64,000 nucleotides of DNA. It comes from Symsagittifera roscoffensis (lineage: Eukaryota; Xenacoelomorpha; Acoela; Convolutidae). Positions 10,619 to 18,980 of the stretch are shown piece by piece. The position numbers and the translations under genes were made by a program. Where the stretch lies: contig NC_087064.1 in NCBI RefSeq assembly GCF_963678635.1, forward strand, positions 10,331,671 through 10,395,670. The letters are read 5' to 3'. Below the pieces are notes generated by a model that was not told where the DNA came from, ran no database searches, and saw only the letters and a list, made by a program, of their open reading frames with translations. Within the stretch, counting starts at the first letter, position 1, and each line of letters starts with the position of its first letter.

Positions 10619-11335
10619 AGTGTCCCAAGGCTAGTGTCCCAAGACCACTGTCCCAAGGCTAGTGTCCCAAGGCTAGTTTCCCAAGACTACTGTCCCAAGG
10701 CTAGTGTCCCAAGACTACTGTCCCAAGGCTAGTGTCCCAAGGCTAGTGTCCCAAGACTACTGTCCCAAGGCTAGTGTCCCAAGACTACTGTCCCAAGGCT
10801 AGTGTCCCAAGACTACTGTCCCAAGGTTAGTGTCCCAAGGCTACTGTCCCAAGGCTAGTGTCCCAAGACTACTGTCCCAAGACTACTATCCCAAGGCTAG
10901 TGTCCCAAGACTAGTGTTCCAAGACTACTGTCCCAAGACTACTATCCCAAGGCTAGTGTCCCAAGACTACTGTCCCAAGACCACTGTCCCAAGACCCTTG
11001 TCCCAAGACCCTGTCCCAAGACCCTTGTCCCAAGACCCTTGTCCCAAGACCACTGTCCCAAGACCCTTGTCCCAAGACCACTGTCCCAAGACCACTGTCC
11101 CAAGACCCTGTCCCAAGACCACTGTCTCAAGACCACTGTCCCAAGACCCTATCCCAAGACCCTTGCCCCAGGACCACTGTCCCAAGACCACTGTCCCAAG
11201 ACCCTGTCCCAAGACCACTGTCCCAAGACCCTGTCCCAAGACCACTGTCCCAAGACCACTGTCCCAAGACTGTATCAAGACTGTTCTGGTCCAACACTGT
11301 CCCAGGACTTCTTTGGCGCTGTCCCAAGACTGTTG
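10619..11335 (-). repeat. G-rich 14-bp tandem array in the 5' leader (copy 1)
   Basis: There are about 50 tandem units of 13-15 bp, plus-strand consensus TGTCCCAAGRCYAC. Variants run in blocks: GGCTAG/GACTAC types in the left half, GACCAC and GACCCT types in the right half. On the sense (minus) strand every unit carries TTGGGAC. In the GACCCT blocks near 10990-11060 and 11100-11240 the sense strand has repeated GGG runs separated by 3-4 bases, a good G-quadruplex pattern. The array lies within the likely 5' untranslated leader of gag. It is open in several frames on both strands, which is a by-product of the unit length and is not evidence of coding. Confidence 0.9.
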
Positions 11336-12119
11336 ACAAGTGTCTGAGCGGTGGGACCTCTCTCTTCTTCGTTATGGGGACTTCTTGATTCACTGTACCT
11401 TGTACCACCTCTCAAGCTCTAGTAAAATTTCCCCAAAAACCCTCTCTTAAAAGCCAAATGCTGACCCCCCTTTTTTCTTATTTCTTTTTAGTTACCTCTA
11501 TTTCAATGTTCCAAGCAACTTGAGACCAAAACCTGTGCGCAGGTATCTTGTGATCACCTGTTCGTATAAAAACTAAACACAAATCCTCCCCAAAATGCAA
11601 CAAAAAATCCGAGCCAGAAAAAGTAATAAAAACTGAAAAATGAGCCCACCTAAAATTCAAAGGTGACCAATGTCTACCTTTCGTCGAAAAAAAAAAAATG
11701 TCTGGTACCTAATTGCCACGCGTTTCCTTCCGCCCTGCTAGCGATCTTATGGGGTATCACAAAAACTGTCTATGTCCGTTCCCCCCTACCGATCCTACCA
11801 GGGTACCTACCTTAACCTAATTCCAATTTTGGATATCCGCTTCCTATGACCAACGCGTGTAAATGACTAATGTAACTAAATCAACGATGTCGACTAATTA
11901 GTTACTCTAATTTCCCCCTTTTTACAATTTACAACCGCCAACCTCTCACTTAACCAGCCCCCCTTCTAACCTCCCCCCTTTTTAGCCCCCCTTCTTAAGC
12001 CTAAAATTACCTTAAGCGCCGGGTGCTAAACCTCTCAAGAGAAAACCGTAGACCTGTCTCCAGGCCTGCTCAAGTAAAAACGTTCCTCAAAACCGGGGGA
12101 TATCGCTTATCCAATTTTA
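11336..12119 (-). other. Non-coding leader with C-tracts (copy 1)
   Basis: This region is pyrimidine-rich on the plus strand with no gene. Notable parts are a poly-A run near 11689-11698 whose length differs between the copies, and a set of C6-type tracts at about 11958-11996 (four runs of 5-6 C separated by short T-rich spacers). On the sense strand those are G runs and could form a second G-quadruplex. Confidence 0.5.
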
Positions 12120-12410
12120 CACTTATTTCCTATAATGTAATATGAATTTTAACGATACCCTTTCTGCCCAACTTGAGAACTCGAGAACTGCCAAATCTTT
12201 CTTGGCTACTTTCCCACTCGACTGGTCACCTCTTCCAGTCCAGTCTCCTATTGGTTCAGCTCAAGTGCTCCTGAACCACTTTCCCACTCGGCTGGTCACC
12301 TCTTCCAGTCAAGTCTCCTATTGGTTCAGCTCAAGTGCTCCTGAACCACTTTCCCACTCGGCTGGTCACCTCTTCCAGTCAAGTCTCCTTGTTGGTTCAG
12401 CTAAGTTCCA
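12120..12410 (-). promoter_or_regulatory. Candidate minus-strand promoter of the element (copy 1)
   Basis: Three 70-bp direct repeats end about 60 bp upstream (in the sense direction) of an AT-rich block near 12125-12150 that contains CATTATAGG, a weak TATA-like site. The two leftward repeats each contain ATTGG on the plus strand, which is CCAAT on the sense strand; the third is changed to GTTGG. Tandem CCAAT boxes upstream of a TATA-like block are a common promoter layout. Start of transcription near 12100 would give a ~1.8-kb leader containing the G-rich array. The repeats are seen; promoter function is inference. The copy-2 equivalent is 31443-31733. Confidence 0.4.
12208..12402. repeat. 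Three 70-bp direct repeats (copy 1)
   Basis: Units start at 12208, 12278 and 12348 with 'ACTTTCCCACTCG' and are nearly identical, with changes such as CGACTGG/CGGCTGG and CCTATTGG/CCTTGTTGG. The period is exactly 70 bp. They sit in the 5' non-coding region of the element. Confidence 0.9.
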
Positions 12411-14567
12411 AGCTATCTGAAAACCCTTGACAACGCCCCACACTCGGGCTCTTTATTAAGGTTACTGGATTAAATTACTAGGTTGATCGAAACGATCGAA
12501 CTTGTAAAACAGTATGGGTATACTATTTAATTAATATAAAGGTTTGATCCAACTAATCTGGTGTCAAAGTCACTGTCTTTTTTCGTTTTATGGTTTTTGT
12601 TCCTTTTTTTAATTCTTTTTTTTGGTTTTTGTTTTGCTTTTTGTCTTTTTGCTCGCGTTTTTGTCCCCCTAGTTGCCCCCCTTTACTCGGTTAGCTAAGC
12701 CTCGTTTGGAGAGCGTACCAGGAAGTTTTCTCGAGTTTTCTTAAAGAGCTATCACGGTACTACCGGAAGGTTTGCACGTTCCTGTCGAACCGCACCGCCG
12801 GTACTCTAGAATGGGCATTCAGCCCGAAGCTGTCTCAAGTGGGTTCGACTCCGTAGTCTTGATGTCGTAAACACCCAGGAGCGCCATAAAAACACTATGT
12901 AACATTCGTCTACTGCAGTCACATATGAGGCTTAAGAAAAATAGGCCCTATAACTTTTGGCTCAAGAGTCAGGGACACTATCTCTTGTGTTTTTCTACCT
13001 CAAATCAGTCGGAGCCAATTCGGTTCGTTTGTGACATGAGACTACGACTCGTTACAGCTTAAAGGCTACTACTAAAATATCCCCCCACTCTAGAATTAAG
13101 AACGTCCTCATACTTAGGTCTCTAGATACCCAAAATACATGAACGCCGTTAAAAACCGGGCTGGAACAATCCGTTAAGTTACTTTTTATTAGACAGTGGA
13201 ACTTTGATCCATTTCAGATGGATCAACCTAAAACTCGCCTTACCTCGACATAACCATTATAAAACACACTCTAGAAATTTAAATTAGTACTCACATTGTA
13301 GCACGCTCAAGAATCAGGAAGTAAATAAGTCGGTGTGCAACTCAAGAATCAATAAAGTAACTAAAATGAGTTTAATGTTTGTCAGTTTTAATAACAAGAA
13401 CAAGTTTGTACTCTAGAATGTCAGTTCTCGTGAACCATTGGGACACTCTAGCTGTCCACCTTTCCACCGAAGGTTCACTCTAGTCCAGTTTAGAATAATA
13501 CTCCAATCACAACAATCCAGTTCGTGGGGATGCGCTCGTCTCTGTTCTAGATGGGACAGCTCTACTCTAGATTATTATCGGTACTGAAATTGCGAATAGC
13601 AATTTCCCACTGATTTTTCTAGCAACTTTCCCGCGATTGTCACTCGATTGTTCTGACTTCTCTTTTCTGATTTTCAGTTATCGCGAGAAAATCGTGCATG
13701 ACAGGTTCCATTCGAAATTTTGAAAAATTAAATTTCACTCCAAAATTAAGTGTTTTTTGCTTCTCTCAAGGCCAAACTTCCAAATATGACCGACTGGCAC
13801 ACAAGGAGAGTTGAGTGATATATCAATAACAGGGTGGTGACATTGAAAACACCACAGTCAAATTTGTTTTCAAATGACTTTTTAAATTGGTATGGCCCTA
13901 TCCAACCTGTGCACGGACTGTCGCATGACGGAAGCGCCCATTTTATTTGCCTTTTTTAAAGGAATGATTACAGAAATTAAGAAAAACAATGCGCTTGCTG
14001 CATTATATAGCAACAATAATTGAGAACTTGCCTGAAAATTAAGCTTAACATAAAAAAATTAGGCTAAAATAACCTAGTAATGGTCTATGTTTCATCTAAT
14101 TCAATTTTTGGAATATAATTTAGTACCTTGATTCCTTCATAGTTCTGAAAAACCATCGCCTTTGTAAAGGCAACAAACGAAAAAAAAACTGAATGTCAAG
14201 TCATAAACATACCTTTTTTTCGCTGGATCAAAACGGAGTTTTCCTGAATAATTGTAGGCATAATTTGCTTTCAAATTAGCAAGGAAATTTTAATTCAGTA
14301 AATACTGTAGTGTAAAACAGTTGCTGAAATGTGATCAAATTTGCTTCAAACGCGTTAGTCTAAGATTTTACAGCTTCTTCAACAATTTGAAGTTTGAGCA
14401 AAAAAGTAGCAAAAATCTTGATGATGCGTTTTCAATGTCGCCCAGTATATGAAAGCTGTTACAGTCGTGGTTCGAACGACATTAAATAATTTAAAAATTC
14501 CCAGTGTCAATAAAAACCGGACTGAAATTTTTTTTAAAAATCTTAATTCGAGCGAATAAAGCGTAGC
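12403..14567 (-). other. Distal 5' non-coding region with motif cluster and hairpins (copy 1)
   Basis: No gene is visible. Seven copies of ACTCTAG, all in plus orientation, start at 12803, 13087, 13268, 13410, 13445, 13477 and 13564. Two perfect hairpins occur: 13204-13226 (9-bp stem TTGATCCAT, 5-nt loop) and 13586-13606 (8-bp stem GAAATTGC, 5-nt loop). From about 13600 the sequence becomes AT-rich and host-like. Near 14466-14485 lies a hairpin motif (GTCGTGGTTCGAACGAC) whose relatives are found in host DNA at about 37366 and 39344. Confidence 0.6.
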
Positions 14568-14910
14568 AGATTCTGGTCATTTACAGAAGTTTGCAGCAGA
14601 CTTAAGTTTATCTACACCCCAAAATTCACAGCCATGTAAAATTTTCACACTATCGCTAAACAGCAATCAAAATCTGCACACACCTGCACCCTTTAATTCT
14701 TGCTTTTTAAGCCAATCATTTAAAATTTCTTTTGTCCCATTCAATCAGGAAATTGTCATGCAGCATTTTGATTTATATAGTAAATATAGTATATTAATAA
14801 CAATATTTGATTCGTTAAAACTTCTTTTTCGTGAATCTAAGTTTCACCCGGATCTACGCTCAAGCCCCCATTTTCCCTCTCAAGACTCAAGATCCATTCG
14901 AGCCACCTAC
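14568..14910 (-). other. 3' non-coding end of copy 2
   Basis: This is 343 bp of AT-rich DNA between the ORF6 stop and the junction with copy 1. It has no reading frame, no detectable direct repeat of the 5' region (so no 3' LTR), and no poly-A tail in the sense direction. It contains TATA-rich stretches near 14770-14810. Confidence 0.5.
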
Positions 14911-17733
14911 TCATCTCGCACTCTTCGCCTTGGAGGTACTGCACCCTGAAGTACTAGATACGGCAAACTGTCTCAACAGTTCCTCTTCATCATCGGAGCT
15001 AATCACAATCTCCTCCCAAGCCTTCAGCTGTTCGTAGGATCGCATCCATTCTCTTTGCTCTTGCAACCTCTTTGCCTGGTTAGGTAGTGCCTTCACCCTA
15101 GATTCCCGGTTCAAACAAAAGGAGTTGTGTAGGCTCAAGCTCACGTTCTTCGCCAGGTCCTCCTCTAGTATCGATTCCCTCGCCTTGGTATTGTCTCTAG
15201 ACATTTTACCCAATCTCTTCCATCCTGTCGTGGTTGCATTACGATGGGTTAACAGGGGTCTCTTGAAAGCCTCCGGCCCAATCTCGGCCTGGAACTGTCG
15301 ATACTCCTTTTGATGTTTTCTCATGTGATCTTTCGTTGTCATGTACAACCAAGACGTCAGCGTCGCCCGAAACCATGGGAAGTACCTCAAACGGCTCCAG
15401 ACATGTCTGACTTCCGTTGGTATGGCGAATACCTTGCACGCAGTCTCAAACAACTCGAGTCTCCTACTGTAGTCTATCGCGTATATTGACTCAGCCGTTG
15501 GCGTCCCCGCTTCCCGATACTTCGTTATATTCTCTTCTATCCATCTCAGAGCCAACATCGTACTCACTACCAAGAGCGTCACCTTCTGTCGGTGATCCGG
15601 TAGTCCGATCGACCGGATTTCTTCCATATCCCACACCAGGCAAAGGTTCTTGTGATCTGGATACCACACCGTTTGCGCCAAACAGTGGCATGGGCATTCT
15701 CCATGGGTGATCTCAATGCTCCTGAGGTTACGCTCCCCCGAGGCTTCCAAGAGAGGCTCAAGCTCCATCATTTTCTCATGCATCGTGTCGTTATCTTCCA
15801 GGTTTGGAGCACTTCCCACAGGTTTTCCGATCACGTTTTGTCTCTCGTGATCGCTTGTGTTCTCTCTCTCCAACTTCAAAAGTTCTTCTCCCCAGATTTC
15901 ACTCAAGTCATCTCTCAATTCTTTTGGTACTGTCCCTCTGATTTTTCTCAACAACTTGTGCGAGTGATGCGATATCCTAGCCAACCTCACGCACTTGGGC
16001 ACTGAGAAGGCCTTGTCCACCAGTACTCTCTGGCTGGATGCTTCCACCATCGCCATGTGCAGTGGGTAGTGACTTCCGCACAAGTTGGCCATCATTGACC
16101 CTATCAGGGATTTTGCGTTCAATGGCAGGCCATAAGCTTCGCTCATGGGAAACCCCATTTCTGCCTCAAGACCAACTTTCCAGCTCCGGATGTGTTTTTG
16201 AGTCACCTGCAACACCCCAGGCCATGATTCTACGCTCAACGCCGTCACCCAATGGTGTTCAGACTCTAGTCTTTCCAATGACTGCAAACTACACATTCTC
16301 GAGAAGAATCCGAGAGCTGTCGCTATATTCACCGTGGTTCTCGTGTAACACTCCGCTACTATTTGCACTTCACTTCTCTCCCTTTCTGTGATGTCTTCGA
16401 ACCAAGTGACCAGGTCTTCTTTTTGAAAGGACAGTATTCTGACGCATGACCGTCCATCGCAGGTGTGCTCTCCGTTTCCACACGTCGAATCCAGACAGCT
16501 ACCCGGCTCCAATTTCTTCGCTGACCCGGGATTGTTCGTCTTTTCGCTTGGCTCTTGCATCTGAGGTGAGATTAGCTTATGCAGCACACTCAACTTTGCC
16601 AGATCTTCATCTTCCGTTGGTGCTAACCTCACTCGCTCGGTGGTTTCCTCGATCAGACTCGCGTGGGGATGTGGACACCAGGAGGGTCTTAGTAGCTTCC
16701 ATATCACTCCCAAGTTCGTGGTTAACAAGCCATTTCCATCGCCCATGTTCACTTCAACTCTCTTGTTTGAGCGCGGTATGCTTACCACCTCTGGTGTTTT
16801 CTCAAGAATCAGGCCCAAGCTCGGCCCCTCTTTTTCCACCGCGTCTATTTCCATTATTCTTTCTGTCCAAAACTTCAGTAGCTCCGCTACCTCATGGTTT
16901 CTGTGGGCGCCTCCAGTTTCCGAGTCTAAGAAGGGATTGTAGGCTATTCCCATTACTCCCGACACATATTGGTATTCCCCCTTCTCGCTGAGTCTCGAGT
17001 ACTGCTCTGACGAGGCCAGGTTACGGTGAACATCATATTCTTCTTCGAACTTCTTATTATAAAACCTCCGCACCTCTTCTAGCTTTCTGTGGTTCTCTAG
17101 GGACTGTCTGGAACCATCTTCCTTTTCTATTCCTGTACTCTGATACACGTTCAAGATGATCGTTGAGACTCTTTTTTCCATGGTTTTACTTCCGCTTACT
17201 CTCTGTTGGCATGCCAGGATGGTGCTATCAGACATCATCGACATTATCCATCTCAAGAAACACGTGGCATCCTTTCTTCTAGCCAGGCTCAAGCCTGAAT
17301 TGTCCCTGGCTACGTGTTGCATCAGTGCCTGATACACATCTAGCTTCTTGCTTCCCAACTTCAGCCTGTCATACGAGGTCAGTGTTTCCAGCTCTATTCC
17401 CACCAGACTCCAGGTGAACATTAATTGTCCTGCAGTTCTAACGAAGGGATTCGCCATTAATGGTGGTGCTGATGAGGGTGTCCTCATTGCTTCTTCAAAA
17501 TGATCCTTCAACAAACTCTGCCAGGACCTCTTCAGATGATTTGCCATTTCTATTTTATTAACCTCGGCCTTTTGCTGGGTGGCCCAATTGTGTCGCTTGC
17601 GAGCTACTCCACTGTCCAACTTCTTCCAGCAGTCCTCCATTTCTTTCAATGTTTCAAGGGCCACCCACCACGTCCGGGAAGTGTTCCTCGTCTTGTTCCT
17701 CTCCAATGGATCACTCGTCACTTGCTTGCCCAT
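14911..17733 (-). CDS. ORF6, 940-residue protein of unknown family
   Basis: The ATG is at 17731-17733, 56 nt after the ORF5 stop; the frame ends with TGA. I do not recognise the family. Visible features are a basic N terminus, helical-looking regions throughout, a cysteine cluster C-X4-C-X6-C-X4-C at 413-430, a second C/H-rich group at 680-698 (C-P-C-H-C then D-H-K-N-L-C), and Trp-rich segments near 780-800. The C terminus has I-V-I-S-S-D-D-E-E-E at 909-918, which fits a SUMO-interacting motif (hydrophobic core followed by Ser/acidic residues), then a Ser/Lys-rich tail. There is no D-D-E integrase, tyrosine recombinase or helicase motif that I can see. The length and intact frame argue that it is functional. 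Confidence 0.7.
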   Translation of the reverse strand: MGKQVTSDPLERNKTRNTSRTWWVALETLKEMEDCWKKLDSGVARKRHNWATQQKAEVNKIEMANHLKRSWQSLLKDHFEEAMRTPSSAPPLMANPFVRTAGQLMFTWSLVGIELETLTSYDRLKLGSKKLDVYQALMQHVARDNSGLSLARRKDATCFLRWIMSMMSDSTILACQQRVSGSKTMEKRVSTIILNVYQSTGIEKEDGSRQSLENHRKLEEVRRFYNKKFEEEYDVHRNLASSEQYSRLSEKGEYQYVSGVMGIAYNPFLDSETGGAHRNHEVAELLKFWTERIMEIDAVEKEGPSLGLILEKTPEVVSIPRSNKRVEVNMGDGNGLLTTNLGVIWKLLRPSWCPHPHASLIEETTERVRLAPTEDEDLAKLSVLHKLISPQMQEPSEKTNNPGSAKKLEPGSCLDSTCGNGEHTCDGRSCVRILSFQKEDLVTWFEDITERERSEVQIVAECYTRTTVNIATALGFFSRMCSLQSLERLESEHHWVTALSVESWPGVLQVTQKHIRSWKVGLEAEMGFPMSEAYGLPLNAKSLIGSMMANLCGSHYPLHMAMVEASSQRVLVDKAFSVPKCVRLARISHHSHKLLRKIRGTVPKELRDDLSEIWGEELLKLERENTSDHERQNVIGKPVGSAPNLEDNDTMHEKMMELEPLLEASGERNLRSIEITHGECPCHCLAQTVWYPDHKNLCLVWDMEEIRSIGLPDHRQKVTLLVVSTMLALRWIEENITKYREAGTPTAESIYAIDYSRRLELFETACKVFAIPTEVRHVWSRLRYFPWFRATLTSWLYMTTKDHMRKHQKEYRQFQAEIGPEAFKRPLLTHRNATTTGWKRLGKMSRDNTKARESILEEDLAKNVSLSLHNSFCLNRESRVKALPNQAKRLQEQREWMRSYEQLKAWEEIVISSDDEEELLRQFAVSSTSGCSTSKAKSAR

Positions 17734-17789
17734 GTCCTAATGTGCCTTCGAGATCCATTCTTTGCCGATATCCACTTCCCATGTCCTCT

Positions 17790-18980
17790 TCATGTTGAAC
17801 CTCTCTTTACGTTTATCTTCTGAGGCTTGAAGTCTTCCTCCGATGTCGAACTGGTGGAAGTATCTATTTCCCTTTCTACTTCAAGTGGTCTTCTGAGCTC
17901 TGAGCTGTTCTTGTATAGCGCCGTCTTGCATCGAGCCAAAACCATGGGCGCCGTCTCTCTCAAGTCTCCTTCCGAAACAGCATCCACTGAAGGACTACCC
18001 AATCCTTCTACTTCTCTCTTCCTCTTGCGAGTCTTCACATTTCTGCTTGAGGGTGTTGTAGCTACCATCACTGATTCGACCTCTCTATCCAATCCTTCCA
18101 ACTCTTGCCTCCCCCCTGCTCGAGCCTTAAGGATATTAGTATTTTTAATTATATTACTAGTCCCAACCTTATCCCTTTTTATATCATCAACTCTTTTATC
18201 TACAGTTTTTTGTTTCAGAGTAGAGCTGTCCTCACATTTTTCTTCTCTAGTCTTCGATCGTGAGTTCCTCAGCTCTACCAGCTTGCTCAGCAGCTCTTTT
18301 CTCGCCTTCTCATCCAGGCCCGTTCCTATCAGAAGCGGTTCTCCAAATCTTACGACTGTGTCCCACAGTTCCTCCTTGAATTTGTCCAGCGTCGTCTCGC
18401 TGCCCACTTCTTGATTGAATTCTTCCAAGAACTCCTGCCAAGCATCGTTCTTCAGAGACCCCAGGAACATGTCCCTGTTCCCTTCGAAAGTGTTCTTTTC
18501 CCTTTCCTCCGAGCTCAAGAGTATCATCCCCATATTGAAGGTCTCATTTGCCAATGGCAATTCCAGATTCTTCCGGGGGGACGGATTCAGAGGTGGGGTG
18601 GCAGTATCTACCCAATTCTCTTCGCTCAAGTCTTTCAATAGCTCTTGAGTGGTGAGCTCCTCCCCTGATGGCCCTGGTTCAGGCGTATTCCCCACTTCCA
18701 TGTCTTCGCCGGCTTCACTGAGAGTTTCATCCATACTCTCTTCTTCTGACTCATGTCTCCTTCTCTCGAGAATTTTCTTAAACCGGTCCTCGACAGGTCC
18801 ACTCCTCTTGTCTCCAGGCGTGTCCACTGACAGTGGTGATGGTGTCGTAGGGTCCAATTTCTTGTACTCCGTCAGGGCTACGTGCAGTTGACCTGCTGCA
18901 TCTAGTTCTTTTCCCTCCTGTCTCACTTCCACCTGTTCTAAGCCATAGGGTGCCCTGTATTTTCTCGTTGCAAACTTCAT
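17790..18980 (-). CDS. ORF5, acidic/Ser-rich protein overlapping ORF4 in the +1 frame
   Basis: This is 396 codons from an ATG at 18978-18980. Its first 203 nt overlap the end of ORF4 in the +1 frame. In the overlap the ORF5 translation looks like normal protein, while the ORF4 translation becomes Gly/Arg/Thr-rich and disorganised, so ORF5 may be the natural C-terminal continuation of ORF4 after a +1 shift. Residues 45-115 are Pro/Ser/Glu-rich and probably disordered. Residues 150-245 look helical. The C-terminal third is Lys/Arg-rich with a K-T-R-K-R-K-R cluster near 317-323, a likely nuclear-localisation signal. The family is unknown. Confidence 0.65.
   Translation of the reverse strand: MKFATRKYRAPYGLEQVEVRQEGKELDAAGQLHVALTEYKKLDPTTPSPLSVDTPGDKRSGPVEDRFKKILERRRHESEEESMDETLSEAGEDMEVGNTPEPGPSGEELTTQELLKDLSEENWVDTATPPLNPSPRKNLELPLANETFNMGMILLSSEEREKNTFEGNRDMFLGSLKNDAWQEFLEEFNQEVGSETTLDKFKEELWDTVVRFGEPLLIGTGLDEKARKELLSKLVELRNSRSKTREEKCEDSSTLKQKTVDKRVDDIKRDKVGTSNIIKNTNILKARAGGRQELEGLDREVESVMVATTPSSRNVKTRKRKREVEGLGSPSVDAVSEGDLRETAPMVLARCKTALYKNSSELRRPLEVEREIDTSTSSTSEEDFKPQKINVKRGST

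Larger units (their letters stand above)
1..14567 (-). mobile_element. Integrase-less gypsy-type mega-element, copy 1 (partial)
   Basis: This is the right-hand 14.6 kb of a 19.3-kb unit whose left part lies outside the window. It matches 19322-33890 base for base except for roughly 15-20 substitutions and small homopolymer length changes (offset 19321, rising to 19323 after a poly-A run near 11690). All coding is on the minus strand. Identity with copy 2 ends at 14567, after the shared 'GCGTAGC'. The next base starts the 3' non-coding part of copy 2, so the copies are head to tail without spacer. Gag-pol in this copy carries a nonsense codon between protease and RT. I found no LTR and no integrase. 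Near-identity means the duplication is recent, or the copies are homogenised, or the assembly duplicated them. Confidence 0.85.

Noticed and set aside
10619-11335. CRISPR-like array
   Set aside because: Units are contiguous 13-15-bp minisatellite repeats with no unique spacers, in a eukaryotic element.
10830-11336. Plus- and minus-strand reading frames of 60-168 codons across the 14-bp array
   Set aside because: A 14-bp repeat without stops is open in several frames on both strands. The repetitive translations are artefacts of the minisatellite.
10306-14910. LTR pair
   Set aside because: No direct repeat was found by eye between the 5' region and the 343-bp 3' end, and the unit borders lack TG...CA.
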